From assembly GCA_015654835.1 (NCBI GenBank), contig JAATGG010000188.1, forward strand, positions 1-64,000: a stretch of 64,000 nt of DNA. Reading direction: 5' to 3'. Shown piece after piece: positions 49,147 to 59,466 of the stretch. The stretch's first letter is position 1. The number at the start of each line of letters is the position of its first letter. A program made the position numbers and the translations under genes. The notes under the pieces are model-generated. The model searched no databases, was not told the origin of the DNA, and saw only the letters and a list, made by a program, of their open reading frames with translations. The DNA comes from Terriglobales bacterium. GTDB lineage: Bacteria > Acidobacteriota > Terriglobia > Terriglobales > Acidobacteriaceae.

Positions 49147-50004
49147 ATGCCTGAGGGCGACACCATCTTTCGCACCGCGCGTGCCCTGGGCCGTGCGCTT
49201 GTGGGCAAGCCGATTACCGGCTTCCGCTCCACCTATCCGTTGCTCACGCGTTTCGATGACGACACCCCGCTGGCCGGCCAACTCGTCGACCGTGTGGAGT
49301 CGCGCGGCAAGTGGCTCCTGATTCATTTCTCCGGCGGCGGCACTCTCGCCTCGCATCTGCTGATGAATGGCAGTTGGCACATCTACCGCGCCGGCGAGCC
49401 ATGGCAACAGCCGCCCACCAACATGCGCATCGTGATCGAGAACAGCGCGTATCAGGTCGTCGGTTTCCGCGTGCCGGTGGCCGAGATACATACCGCGCAA
49501 TCGCTGGCCCGCGACCGCAGAATCCCGCGTCCCGCCGCCGATGTGCTCAATGCGGAGTTCGATGAGGCCGCCGTCACGCAACGGCTGTTGGCACATGGCA
49601 ATGAAGAAATCGGCGACGTCTTGCTGCATCAGGACGTGCTGGCCGGAGTAGGGAACGTCTTCAAGTCGGAGATATGCTTTGTGACCGGCCTCAACCCGTT
49701 CCGCAAAGTGGCCACGCTCTCAGCGGAGCAGGTAGCGCGCGTGCTCGCGACAGCCCGCAGATTGCTTGCGGCCAATGTACTCGAAGATTCCGGCGACAAA
49801 ATCGTCACCTACCGAGGCCGGCAGCGCCGCACCACGCATCACTCCGATCCCAGCGCCAGCCTATGGGTCTACGGCCGCCGCGGCGAACCCTGCCGTCACT
49901 GCGGCGAGCCGATTCGCCGCCGCATTCAGGGCTTCGACGCGCGCGTCACCTTCTGGTGCCAGGTCTGTCAGCCCATGCCCGACGGCAGCGACATCGACGG
50001 CTGA
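49147..50004 (+). CDS. nei: Fpg/Nei family DNA glycosylase
   Basis: MPEGDTIFRTARAL; LLHQDVLAGVGNVFKSEICF; C-terminal zinc finger CRHCGEPIRRRIQGFDARVTFWCQVCQ. Confidence 0.93.
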   Translation: MPEGDTIFRTARALGRALVGKPITGFRSTYPLLTRFDDDTPLAGQLVDRVESRGKWLLIHFSGGGTLASHLLMNGSWHIYRAGEPWQQPPTNMRIVIENSAYQVVGFRVPVAEIHTAQSLARDRRIPRPAADVLNAEFDEAAVTQRLLAHGNEEIGDVLLHQDVLAGVGNVFKSEICFVTGLNPFRKVATLSAEQVARVLATARRLLAANVLEDSGDKIVTYRGRQRRTTHHSDPSASLWVYGRRGEPCRHCGEPIRRRIQGFDARVTFWCQVCQPMPDGSDIDG

Positions 50005-50038
50005 GCGGAGTTCGGCGTCGATGCAGAGAATGCTCAGC

Positions 50039-50155
50039 TAAAGCGTTTTCGATTCTGCTCTTAACAGAAAGCGCGATGCCAAGTGGCAATTTCCTCAAGG
50101 AATTGCCACCTTGCACGATGCCAGAGATATTAATAAGTGAATCGAAAACGCTCTA
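50039..50155. mobile_element. MITE-like 117-bp element with terminal inverted repeats and an inner hairpin
   Basis: TAAAGCGTTTTCGATTC (50039-50055) versus GAATCGAAAACGCTCTA (50139-50155), 16/17 complementary; inner GTGGCAATT...AATTGCCAC. Confidence 0.5.
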
Positions 50156-52543
50156 ATTGGCAGGTTTGCTGCCGCCCAGTCCCAGTATCTTTTGGAATAC
50201 ATTGCGATGATCCGGTGGATGATCGCAGGTGTCCGTAGGTGCGGTGCCGTCGAGAAAGGCGGCGTTATAGCTCTCTGGGCAAGCGTCGTCCGAGAGCAGG
50301 TTCGTCGCCCGATCCAGGCTTACGAACTCGACGCCATCGGGCGGTGAAAAGTCATGCGTGTCGGAGTATTGCGGCAGCAGCACGGCCTTCTTCATGAACT
50401 CCGCCCAGATGGGGGCGGCTGCGTGGGCGCCCTCGATCTTTACGTCGGTATAGTCGTCGTTGCCCACCCACACCACGCACAGCAGGTTGCTGGTGAATCC
50501 CGCAAACCACGCGTCGTGGCTGGAGCCGGTCTTGCCCGCGGCCGGCGCGGTAAAGCCGCGGCGGCGCACCTCGTAGCCGGTGCCGGAGTTGATCACGTTC
50601 TGCATCATGTTGGTGGTCAAAAAAGCCGCGCGCGGATCAAGCACCTGCTTGGACGTTGGCGTGTAGTCGCTGATCACATCGCCGGAGGCGCTGCGCACGC
50701 TGGCCAGCATCCATGGGTCGAAATGCAGTCCATTGTTGGCGAATACGGTGTAGGCTCCCGCCATGTCCAGCGGCGTGGCGTCATACGATCCGATGGCCAC
50801 CGAGGGCGTGCCCCGCGCCGCCTTGATGCCCGATTCGCGAGCCAACGCGGCCACTCGATCGAACCCGACCATGGATGCCAGTCCGATCGTCGCGTTATTC
50901 AGCGACTTTTGCAGCGCCTCGCGCGCTGTCACCTGATCGTGATACTCGCCGTGATCGTTGCGCGGCGTGTACTCCTGCCCGCCCACGTCGTAGGTGGCCT
51001 GCTCGTCGTTCAGCATGGTCACTTGCGAAAACAGCTTGTCCTGTCCCGCCAGCATGGTTCCTTCAATGGAGGCAGCGAACGCCGTGGCATAAACAAATGG
51101 TTTGAAGATGGAGCCCGTCGGGCGCTTGGCCACGGCATGATTCAACTGCGAATTGCCGTAGTTGCGGCCGCCGACCAATGCCAGCACCTGCCCGGTGTGC
51201 GGGTTGAGCGCCACCAGCGCTACCTGTGGATACACCACCGGAGCGTCCGTTTTGCTGCGGGCATGAAGCTTGTCCACCTGTTCGTCCACTACGTGAATCG
51301 TGGACTCGACCGCCGCCGTGGCTTCCCGCTGCAAGTCGGGATCGAGCGTCGTGTAAATGCGCAGGCCTTCGCGGTTGAAGTCGCGATCACCCAGCTTCTG
51401 CGTCAATTGTTCGTGCACCAGGTCTACAAAGTAGGGTGCTTCGCTGGCGTCTACACTGGCCATTGAAAGATGCAGCGGCTCAGCCTTAGCGCGCTCGGCC
51501 TGGTCTTTGGTAATCGCGCCCGTTTCCACCATCGAGTCCAGCACCAGGTTGCGGCGGTCTGCCGCGCGGTCCGCATGACGAAAAGGATTCAGCCGGTTGG
51601 GGCTCTGGATAATCCCGGCCAGCAGCGCGCACTCGGCCAGGTTAAGCTGGCGCACATCCTTGCCGAAATAGGCTTGCGAAGCCTCACCGAAACCATCGAT
51701 GGAGAAACTGCCCCGTTGCCCGAGATTGATCTCGTTCGCGTACATCTCGAAGATCTGCTTCTTGGTGAAGCGATGCTCAAGCTGGAAGGTAATGACAATC
51801 TCGATCAGCTTGCGCTTCAGGCGGCGTTCGGGCGTCAAAAAGAAGCCGCGCGACAGTTGCATGGTGAGCGTCGATCCGCCTTCGACAAACCGATGTCCCG
51901 GTGTCAGGTCGTTACGCAGTGCGCCCAACAGGCGAACATAGTCCACGCCGCCATGATCGAAAAAGCGCCGGTCTTCAATAGCCACCACCGCCTGCACCAA
52001 ATTCTGCGGCAGCTCGTCGTAGGTGACCAGCCGGCGCTTGGTGCGGTTGGCATCTTCGCTGAGGCCGGTGATGAGCAGCGGCTCCAACTCATAGCTGGCC
52101 AGCGCCTGGCCGTGCTCGTCGGAGATCGCGTCCACCACGCCGTTGCTGATGTGAATGGTCGCGGCATCGGGCGCGTGGAAGGACTGCGGTCCCGGGCGCA
52201 CCGTGATCGCCTGCACTCCCTCGCTGAACGTTCCCAAGGGAGAAGCCTGGGACGCGCCGTCGGTGGTGTAACCGGCCTCGCGTAACTCATTGGCCAGCAG
52301 GTGCACCGTAAGCTTTTGTCCGGGACGAACTTCGCGTGGCGTAGCGAATATCTTCGCGGTGTTGGCAAAAAGCGGCTGCCGCAGCCGGGTATCGACAATG
52401 TGATGGTATTTGACGTAATAGTAGCCGCCCACCACCAGCACCAGCGCGGCCACTGCCGCCACCGCCAGCAAACCCACCCTCAGCAGCAACGATGCCCACG
52501 GACGCGGTCCCGCGGGTTTTGCAAATCTGATCTTCAATGCCAT
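50153..52543 (-). CDS. Penicillin-binding protein 1 family (transglycosylase/transpeptidase)
   Basis: GT51: VAIEDRRFFDHGGVDYVRLLGALRND...EGGSTLTMQLSRGFFL; transpeptidase: TGSIFKPFVYATAF, AAGKTGSSHDAWFAGFT. Confidence 0.94.
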   Translation of the reverse strand: MALKIRFAKPAGPRPWASLLLRVGLLAVAAVAALVLVVGGYYYVKYHHIVDTRLRQPLFANTAKIFATPREVRPGQKLTVHLLANELREAGYTTDGASQASPLGTFSEGVQAITVRPGPQSFHAPDAATIHISNGVVDAISDEHGQALASYELEPLLITGLSEDANRTKRRLVTYDELPQNLVQAVVAIEDRRFFDHGGVDYVRLLGALRNDLTPGHRFVEGGSTLTMQLSRGFFLTPERRLKRKLIEIVITFQLEHRFTKKQIFEMYANEINLGQRGSFSIDGFGEASQAYFGKDVRQLNLAECALLAGIIQSPNRLNPFRHADRAADRRNLVLDSMVETGAITKDQAERAKAEPLHLSMASVDASEAPYFVDLVHEQLTQKLGDRDFNREGLRIYTTLDPDLQREATAAVESTIHVVDEQVDKLHARSKTDAPVVYPQVALVALNPHTGQVLALVGGRNYGNSQLNHAVAKRPTGSIFKPFVYATAFAASIEGTMLAGQDKLFSQVTMLNDEQATYDVGGQEYTPRNDHGEYHDQVTAREALQKSLNNATIGLASMVGFDRVAALARESGIKAARGTPSVAIGSYDATPLDMAGAYTVFANNGLHFDPWMLASVRSASGDVISDYTPTSKQVLDPRAAFLTTNMMQNVINSGTGYEVRRRGFTAPAAGKTGSSHDAWFAGFTSNLLCVVWVGNDDYTDVKIEGAHAAAPIWAEFMKKAVLLPQYSDTHDFSPPDGVEFVSLDRATNLLSDDACPESYNAAFLDGTAPTDTCDHPPDHRNVFQKILGLGGSKPAN

Positions 52544-52656
52544 CGTTGCTCCTTTATTCGCTGCCGGCTTGCCGCCGCTCGCTCTAACGGTTTCTGGCCC
52601 TGCGTGCGGCGTGGTTTGATGGCCGGCGCAAAGCCCGGCAAGGGAAGTGCTACAGG

Positions 52657-54456
52657 CTAGAAGCTGTGTCGGGCATCTTCCTGCGTGCGGGCTTTTACTT
52701 GCGCCACTACTTCATTCAACGCCACATCCACGCTGCTTGCCGTGGCCCGCGTCACCAACTCCACCTGGCCGCCGGCAGCTTTCTTGCCCACGTTGATGCG
52801 GTAGGGAATCCCGATCAGGTCGGCATCTTTGAATTTGACGCCGGCGCGCTCGTCTCTGTCATCCAGCAGCACGTCGAGCCCCGCAGCTTCGAGTTCCGCC
52901 GCCAGCTTTTCACCCGTCTCGCGCAGCACCGCATCGCCTATGTTGGTCACCGTCACCACCACGGCGAACGGCGCAATCGCGCCCGTCAGCCAAAAGCCGT
53001 GCTGATCGTTCGACTGCTCGATGGCCGCCGTCAAAATGCGCTCGATGCCGATGCCGTAGCTGCCCATGATCGGCGTCACTTCTTTGCCGTTGGGGTCAAG
53101 CACGCGCGCGCCCATCGACTCGGAATACTTGTAGCCGAGCTTGAAGATGTGCCCGATTTCGACTGCCTTGCCCACCACCAGCTTGCCCACGCAGCCGGAG
53201 CCGGTCGCCTCGATCCGCGGGCAGCCTTCGCCCTCGTTCACGCTGCGGATATCGGCGCTCACGGTCCAGGTGAAATCGCGGCCCGGCGTGACGTTGCGGA
53301 AGTGATAGTCGAGCTTGTTGGCTCCGGCTACAAGATTCTTGCGGCCTTCGAGAGACTTGTCGACCACGACGGTCAAACCGTCTTCGAGAGGCTTGGTGTC
53401 GTGCACCAGTCCCACCGGCCCCAGGAATCCAGCCGGCCCCTTGAGATATTGTTCCAACTCCGCTGCCTGCATGGTGCGCAGTTCCGCTCCGCCCACCACT
53501 CCCAGCAGCTTCGTCTCGTTCACCTGGTGATCGCCGCGCAAAAAAGCCGCCACGCCATGCCATGTGTCCGGCTTGCCGGCTGCGCCGCGCTTCAGCGCCA
53601 TATAGGCGACGCACTTGATGTCCTGCGCCGCAGAAATCTTGAAGAACTCCGCCACATCGGCAATCGCGCCTTTGCCCGGCGTATGCACGAGCTCCGGCTT
53701 GCCGTCGCCCGTCGGCTCCATCTCGGCAACCGCTTCCAGCCGCGAGGTGGCCTTCTCCAAATTAGCTGCATAACCGCAGACCGGGCAGCTTGCAATCAGG
53801 TCCTCACCCGCATCGGTGTAGACCATGAACTCCTGCGATTGCGATCCGCCCATCGCCCCGGAATCGGCCTCGACGGCAACAAACTTCAGCCCGCAACGCG
53901 AAAAAATCCTGCGGTAAATTCCATCGTGCAGCTCGAAGCTCTTGTCCAACCCCGCCTTGTCGATGTCGAACGAGTAGCTGTCCTTCATCGTGAACTGGCG
54001 CACGCGCAGCAGTCCCGACTTGGGCCGCGGCTCGTCGCGAAACTTGGTCTGAATCTGGTACCAGATCTGCGGCAACTGCTTATAACTGCGCAGCTCGCTC
54101 CGTGCGATGGTGGTCATGATCTCTTCATGCGTCATGCCCAGGCACAGGTCCGCGCCCTTGCGGTCCTTGAGGCGAAACATATTGTCGCCCATGCCCGTCC
54201 AGCGGCCGCTCTGTTCCCAGGGCTCGCGGGGCAAAATCGCCGGCAGATAGAACTCCTGCCCGATCGTATCCATCTCCTCGCGCACAATCGCAATGATCTT
54301 GTTCAGCGACCGCTGGCCGAGAAAGAGGTAGTTGTAAATGCCTGCGCCAAGCTGGCGAATATAGCCGGCGCGGAGCAGAAACTTGTGGCTGGCCACTTCG
54401 GCATCTGCCGGGGCCTCGCGAAGCGTAGGAACAAAGAGCTTAGACCAACGATGCAT
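52657..54456 (-). CDS. proS: Prolyl-tRNA synthetase
   Basis: [66 protein letters not shown]. Confidence 0.96.
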   Translation of the reverse strand: MHRWSKLFVPTLREAPADAEVASHKFLLRAGYIRQLGAGIYNYLFLGQRSLNKIIAIVREEMDTIGQEFYLPAILPREPWEQSGRWTGMGDNMFRLKDRKGADLCLGMTHEEIMTTIARSELRSYKQLPQIWYQIQTKFRDEPRPKSGLLRVRQFTMKDSYSFDIDKAGLDKSFELHDGIYRRIFSRCGLKFVAVEADSGAMGGSQSQEFMVYTDAGEDLIASCPVCGYAANLEKATSRLEAVAEMEPTGDGKPELVHTPGKGAIADVAEFFKISAAQDIKCVAYMALKRGAAGKPDTWHGVAAFLRGDHQVNETKLLGVVGGAELRTMQAAELEQYLKGPAGFLGPVGLVHDTKPLEDGLTVVVDKSLEGRKNLVAGANKLDYHFRNVTPGRDFTWTVSADIRSVNEGEGCPRIEATGSGCVGKLVVGKAVEIGHIFKLGYKYSESMGARVLDPNGKEVTPIMGSYGIGIERILTAAIEQSNDQHGFWLTGAIAPFAVVVTVTNIGDAVLRETGEKLAAELEAAGLDVLLDDRDERAGVKFKDADLIGIPYRINVGKKAAGGQVELVTRATASSVDVALNEVVAQVKARTQEDARHSF

Positions 54457-54638
54457 AGGAATGTACGGACGTGCTTTCCCGCCGATACACTGGCGCAAGG
54501 CAAATTAGAGCAGTATCCATTCTAAACGGTTGCTGCTCGCGGAAGAGTTGCGCGGGACTTTGTGCCGCCCCACGCGCTTGTCGCGAAGGAACGGACGATC
54601 CGCTCCATTTTAGCTTTGGGTTCAAATCAGTTTCGGGC

Positions 54639-55634
54639 TCAAATCAGTTCCACGCCCCACAAATCATGCAGATGGACCACGCCCAGGACGTTTTGCCGGC
54701 TATCGGCCACTACCAGGGATGTGATCTTGCGCTCTTCGAGGATCGCCAATGCCTTGGCGGCAAGTTCCGTGGCGGCAATGGTCCGCGGATGGGCATTCAT
54801 GGCCTCTCCGGCCGTGCGGCTCAGGGCCGCGCCGCCTTCGCGTTCCAACAGCCGTCGCAGATCGCCGTCGCTGATCACACCCAGCAGCTTGCCGTCTTCC
54901 TGCACGGTGGTCATGCCCAGTTTCTTGCTCGACATCTCGAAGATCACGTCGGTCATGGCCGTCGCAGGCGTGACCACCGGTACATCGTCGCCTCCATGCA
55001 TCAGGTCGCGTACCTTGGCCAACTGCTTGCCCAGCTTGCCGCCCGGGTGTAGTTCGGCGAAATCCTCTGCCCTGAAGCCTTTGCGCAGACTCACCGCAAT
55101 GGCCAGCGCATCTCCCAGCGCCAGCATGGCCGTGGTCGAGGCGGTGGGAGCCAGGTTCAGCGCGCAGGCCTCCCGCTCCACTGAGCAATCGAGCGCCACA
55201 TCGCTCGCCTGGGCCAGGGTCGAATCCAACCGGCAGCAAAGGCTCACCAGCGCGTCGCCCTTGCGCTTGAGCGTGGCCAGCAGGCGCAGAATTTCTTCCG
55301 TCTCGCCGCTGGCCGAGAGCGCCACCACCACATCGCCGGGCATCAGCACGCCGAGGTCGCCGTGTACCGCCTCGGCCGGGTGCAGAAACAGCGCCGGCGA
55401 GCCGGTGGAACTGAGCGTGGCAGCGATCTTCTGGGCAATAATGCCGCTCTTGCCCATGCCGGTAACCACCACGCGGCCATTGGTTTGGCCGCAATGCAAA
55501 ATCAGTTCGACCGCGTGGTCGAAATCCGCCGCCATGGGGCCTTCGAGCCGGATGGCGAGGGCCTCCAATGCAGCCGCCTCGGTGCGCACCAGCGCCGCGG
55601 GCTCCAGACAGTCTTGTTCTTTTTTGCGGTTCAT
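54639..55634 (-). CDS. kdsD: KpsF/GutQ family arabinose-5-phosphate isomerase
   Basis: GRVVVTGMGKSGIIAQKIAATLSSTGSPALFLHPAEAVHGDLGVL; two CBS domains. Confidence 0.93.
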   Translation of the reverse strand: MNRKKEQDCLEPAALVRTEAAALEALAIRLEGPMAADFDHAVELILHCGQTNGRVVVTGMGKSGIIAQKIAATLSSTGSPALFLHPAEAVHGDLGVLMPGDVVVALSASGETEEILRLLATLKRKGDALVSLCCRLDSTLAQASDVALDCSVEREACALNLAPTASTTAMLALGDALAIAVSLRKGFRAEDFAELHPGGKLGKQLAKVRDLMHGGDDVPVVTPATAMTDVIFEMSSKKLGMTTVQEDGKLLGVISDGDLRRLLEREGGAALSRTAGEAMNAHPRTIAATELAAKALAILEERKITSLVVADSRQNVLGVVHLHDLWGVELI

Positions 55635-55714
55635 CGGCTTCTGATGGTACCAGCTTACGCCGGTTCGGCCCCCACCGTGCCGGCAGTTCTGCGAACACCC
55701 CTTTTGACCGTACA

Positions 55715-56374
55715 ATGAAATGCGTGAGGTCTATCCCCGTGAAACGCAATACGCTGGTGCTTGGCGCTGTACTGTTCATCCTGGCCGTTTTTGCCTGGGC
55801 TGGCTGGGCTAACTTTGAGTATCGCAAGCAAACTGCCGAGCGCCGCATGGCAGGGATGCCGCAGGGCGAATTCGTGGTCGACGCCGCCACCGGCACGCCT
55901 CAATATGTTTCCCCCCTCAAGGGCAAACCCGCGCCCAATTTCACCCTTGAAGACCTGAGCGGCAAAAAGGTTTCTCTCTCCAGCTACAAAGGCAAGGCCG
56001 TGCTGGTCAACTTCTGGGCAACCTGGTGCGCGCCCTGCAAAATCGAGACCCCCTGGCTGGTCGAGTTGCGCAACCAATACGCTCCGCAGGGATTTGAAAT
56101 CCTGGGTGTCTCCGCCGAGGGTGACGATCTGAAGGCGGGCGACAAGGCCGGCTGGGCGAAAGAACAGGCCGAGATTACACGGTTTGTCCGGCAGATGAAG
56201 GTCTCCTATCCGATGCTGATGAATGGCGACAGCATCAGCCGTCTGTACGGCGGCCTCGACGAGCTGCCCACATCGGTTTTTGTAGACCGCAACGGAATCG
56301 TAGTCGCCGCGCAACTGGGGCTTACCTCGAAGGCCGATATCGAGTCCAACATTCACAAGGCACTCGGCAAATAG
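55715..56374 (+). CDS. TlpA/ResA-like thiol-disulfide oxidoreductase
   Basis: Signal anchor; APNFTLEDLSGKKVSLSSYKGKAVLVNFWATWCAPCKIETP. Confidence 0.92.
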   Translation: MKCVRSIPVKRNTLVLGAVLFILAVFAWAGWANFEYRKQTAERRMAGMPQGEFVVDAATGTPQYVSPLKGKPAPNFTLEDLSGKKVSLSSYKGKAVLVNFWATWCAPCKIETPWLVELRNQYAPQGFEILGVSAEGDDLKAGDKAGWAKEQAEITRFVRQMKVSYPMLMNGDSISRLYGGLDELPTSVFVDRNGIVVAAQLGLTSKADIESNIHKALGK

Positions 56375-56466
56375 AGCGGCAGTCAGCAAACCGGCGCGGA
56401 TCGTTTGAGTCTGATGAATCCGATTGGTTTGGCGGCTCCGGCGGCCTTGAAAGTGGGATCGAATCG

Positions 56467-56988
56467 ATGTTTGGACGAAAGATTGGAATGCGCATTGCCG
56501 CAGCAACTGGCTTGGCCGTGTCTCTCTGTCCCCTATGGATACAGGCCCAGATATTCGCAACGGATTCGACTGGCCGCTCCATTGCCACCAGGTCCGCAGC
56601 CGTCGAATATCTCTTTCCCGAGCAGGTGACCGTGCCCTCCGGCAAAGTCAGTGCGATCGCACTTCATTTCCGCATTGCCCAGGGACTGCATATCAATTCT
56701 CATACGCCCAGGGAAGACTATCTGATTCCCACGGCGTTCTCGATCCCCGATGGCTCAGGCGTGCGATTGGAAGCAGCCAGCTATCCGGCAGGCACGGATG
56801 TGACGCTCCCCGTGGACTCCAAGACCAGGCTCAACGTTTATACCGGCGAGTTCACCATCGAAACGCGCCTTGTGGCCATGCCCGGCGACCACTTGGTCGA
56901 GGCCAAATTGCGCTATCAGGCCTGCGATCAGAATGCCTGCATGCCCCCCAAAACCATCACTGTGCCTATTGATGTGATCGGGAAATAA
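56467..56988 (+). CDS. Stand-alone DsbD N-terminal (alpha) domain-like protein
   Basis: Signal peptide; HFRIAQGLHINSHTPREDYLIPTAF...VEAKLRYQACDQNACMPPKTITVPI. Confidence 0.75.
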   Translation: MFGRKIGMRIAAATGLAVSLCPLWIQAQIFATDSTGRSIATRSAAVEYLFPEQVTVPSGKVSAIALHFRIAQGLHINSHTPREDYLIPTAFSIPDGSGVRLEAASYPAGTDVTLPVDSKTRLNVYTGEFTIETRLVAMPGDHLVEAKLRYQACDQNACMPPKTITVPIDVIGK

Positions 56989-57042
56989 GCCGCCGGAGCG
57001 CACCCGGAAACGCCCCTGCGTTTTTTGGATAGCGATACAAAA

Positions 57043-57069
57043 CCGGCGCCCCCTCTGCGGAAGCGCCGG
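57043..57069. terminator. Hairpin between convergent genes, probable terminator
   Basis: CCGGCGC (57043-57049) and GCGCCGG (57063-57069); on the minus strand followed by TTTTG. Confidence 0.55.
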
Positions 57070-57106
57070 CTTGAATCAAACAAACTACGCCATTTTCGAG
57101 AGAGCC

Positions 57107-58573
57107 TCAGGCGATAGGTTGAGGGACTTTCTTGAGCCGCTCGGCCACACGCTTCTGGCCCAACGCCATCATCACCGCAAACAGGCTGGGAGCCACCGTC
57201 TGGCCGGTCAGCGCCACGCGGGACCCGTTGATGAGAGCGCCGGCCTTCAGCCCCTTTTCCTCGGCAAAGCCGCGCAGCAGCGTCTCGGTCGAGGCCTCGG
57301 TGAACTCCGCGGCAGCCGCATAGCGGTCGCCCAGTTCCACCAGGAGCGTCGGCACATTGCCGGTAAGGAATTTCGCTGCCGCCGCCGGATCGATTTCGTA
57401 CTCGTCTGCAAAGTAGGAGCGAAATGCCGTCGCAAAATCCTTGAGATTGCGCGCTCGCGGCTTCAGCAACTCGATAGCGTGGGCAATCTCGTCCTTGCTG
57501 CGCGTCGCCGTAAAGCCCGCCAGCTTCCATTCCTCTTCGATCAGCGGCAGCAGGGCCTGAACCGGATAAGCACGAATGTATTCGGTGTTGAACCATGCCA
57601 GCTTGTCGTTGTCGAATACCGCATTCGACTTCGATATGCCCTCAAGCGTGAACAGCTTGATCAGCTCTTCGGACGAAAAGATCTCGCGATCCTTGCCGTT
57701 CTCATCCTTGATGCCGCCCGGCGTCCAGCCCAGCAGCGAAAGAAAGTTGCGGAACGCCTCCGGAACGATGCCCATCTGCTTATAGGCGATGACGCTGGTA
57801 GCGCCGTGGCGCTTGGAAAGCCGCGTCTTGTCCGGTCCCAGAATCAGCGGCACATGGGCAAAAATCGGCAACTCCGCGCCCAGCGCGCGATATTGCAGCA
57901 CCTGCTTGGGCGTATTCGAAATGTGGTCGGCGCCGCGGATAATGTGCGTCAGGCGCATATCGATGTCATCGGCCACCACGCTGAGGTGGTAGGTCGGGAT
58001 GCCATCGGAGCGCAGAAGAACGAAATCCTCGATCTCGGCATTCGAGAACTCGACCTTGCCGAACACGGCGTCGTTAAAGCTGGTCGAGCCGCCCTCGGGC
58101 ACTGCAAAGCGAATCGCCGCAGGCTGCCCGGCAGCGATCCGGGCGTCTGCCTCTTCCTTCGGGATGCGGCGGCAGCGGCGGTCGTACATCGGGGGCCGTC
58201 CGGCCGCAGTCGCTTCTTTGCGGCGCTGTTCCAACTCCTCTTTGGTGCAGAAGCAGGGATACGCATGGCCGCCGGCAACAATCTTGGCCGCCGTTTCCTT
58301 ATACAGATCGAGCCGCTTCGATTGATAAAACGGTCCTTCGTCCCAGTCCAGGCCCAGCCAGCTCATTCCTTCCAGAATGCCGCCGACCATTTCCTCCGAG
58401 GATCGCTCGAAGTCGGTGTCCTCGATGCGCAGGATGAAGGTTCCGCCGGTATGGCGGGCAAAAAGCCAGTTGAACAAGGCAGTGCGTGCCCCGCCCACAT
58501 GAAGGTAGCCGGTGGGGGAGGGAGCAAAACGGACGCGAGGGAGCTTTGCGGAAGAGACAGTATCTTGAGGCAT
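57107..58573 (-). CDS. gltX: Glutamyl-tRNA synthetase
   Basis: RVRFAPSPTGYLHVGGARTALFNWLFARHTGGTFILRIEDTD; KTRLSKRHGATSV. Confidence 0.96.
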   Translation of the reverse strand: MPQDTVSSAKLPRVRFAPSPTGYLHVGGARTALFNWLFARHTGGTFILRIEDTDFERSSEEMVGGILEGMSWLGLDWDEGPFYQSKRLDLYKETAAKIVAGGHAYPCFCTKEELEQRRKEATAAGRPPMYDRRCRRIPKEEADARIAAGQPAAIRFAVPEGGSTSFNDAVFGKVEFSNAEIEDFVLLRSDGIPTYHLSVVADDIDMRLTHIIRGADHISNTPKQVLQYRALGAELPIFAHVPLILGPDKTRLSKRHGATSVIAYKQMGIVPEAFRNFLSLLGWTPGGIKDENGKDREIFSSEELIKLFTLEGISKSNAVFDNDKLAWFNTEYIRAYPVQALLPLIEEEWKLAGFTATRSKDEIAHAIELLKPRARNLKDFATAFRSYFADEYEIDPAAAAKFLTGNVPTLLVELGDRYAAAAEFTEASTETLLRGFAEEKGLKAGALINGSRVALTGQTVAPSLFAVMMALGQKRVAERLKKVPQPIA

Positions 58574-58794
58574 CGTTAAGGTTGATCCTCTTTGATGCTA
58601 ACAGTTTTGCCCTTCCGGCATGTCTTCCCGCAGGAAAACCGGAGCCCCAGGCCAGAAACCGGCCTCATCTCAGAATCCTCGAAGAGCAGCCTCGAACCGG
58701 CGAAGAATTCTCCCCCTCTTCGCCATCAAGCAGCCCTTGACCAACTTGACCAACCGTTGCAATCAGCCGACAATCAAGCTGGAGGATGCCTTCC

Positions 58795-59076
58795 ATGGCC
58801 GCCAATCCCATTCCGCCTGCAAAAACTCCCGCCGCGCCCGCGCAGGTCAATCTCTACGAGGCCAAGACGCAGCTTTCCAGCTTGGTTGAGCGGGCTGCGA
58901 AGGGCGAAGAGATCATCATCGCCAAAGCCGGTAAGCCGATGGTGAAACTGGTCCCCCTGGCGCCCGAATCCAAGCCGCTCCGCAAATTCGGCCAGAACCT
59001 GCTGGGCATCACGTATATCGCCGATGATTTCGACGCTCCCTTGCCCGAGGATGTGCTGAGAGATTTCGGGTTATAG
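58795..59076 (+). CDS. Phd/YefM-type antitoxin
   Basis: VNLYEAKTQLSSLVERAAKGEEIIIAKAGKPMVKLVPL. Confidence 0.88.
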   Translation: MAANPIPPAKTPAAPAQVNLYEAKTQLSSLVERAAKGEEIIIAKAGKPMVKLVPLAPESKPLRKFGQNLLGITYIADDFDAPLPEDVLRDFGL

Positions 59077-59079
59077 CGA

Positions 59080-59451
59080 ATGAGACTTCTGCTGGACACC
59101 CACGCTTTCCTCTGGTGGGACTCCCTTGATTGTCATTTGCCAGAGGATATGCGCGCGGCTGTTGCCGATGCTGCCAATACCGTCTTTGTCAGTGCGGTGA
59201 CGGTTTGGGAAATCGCCATCAAGCGAGCTTCGGGAAAGTTGGTTTTCGGCGGGTCGGCAGCCAGCGCCATCGCAGAGCATGGATTCTCGCCTTTGCCAAT
59301 CACGGTCGTCCACGCAGAATGGGCAGGCTCGCTGCCCCAACTGCATCGTGATCCGTTCGACCGTCTCCTCGTCGCGCAGGCCCAGCTCGAAGGCTTGATC
59401 CTGGTCACGGTAGACGAGCAAATCCTGCGCTACCAGGTTCCCCACTTGTAA
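59080..59451 (+). CDS. VapC-type PIN domain toxin
   Basis: MRLLLDTHAFLWWDSL...VFVSAVTVWEIAIKRASGKL...HRDPFDRLLVAQAQLEGLILVTVDEQI. Confidence 0.92.
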   Translation: MRLLLDTHAFLWWDSLDCHLPEDMRAAVADAANTVFVSAVTVWEIAIKRASGKLVFGGSAASAIAEHGFSPLPITVVHAEWAGSLPQLHRDPFDRLLVAQAQLEGLILVTVDEQILRYQVPHL

Positions 59452-59466
59452 CCTGCCGCGGCCCCG

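Noticed and set aside
52666-54525. 619-aa plus ORF over proS
   Set aside because: Shadow of ProS, no domain.
54700-55896. 398-aa minus ORF in alternate frame over kdsD
   Set aside because: Same strand as KdsD but out of frame; low-complexity RRG-rich.
57071-58579. 502-aa plus ORF over gltX
   Set aside because: Shadow of GltX, no domain.
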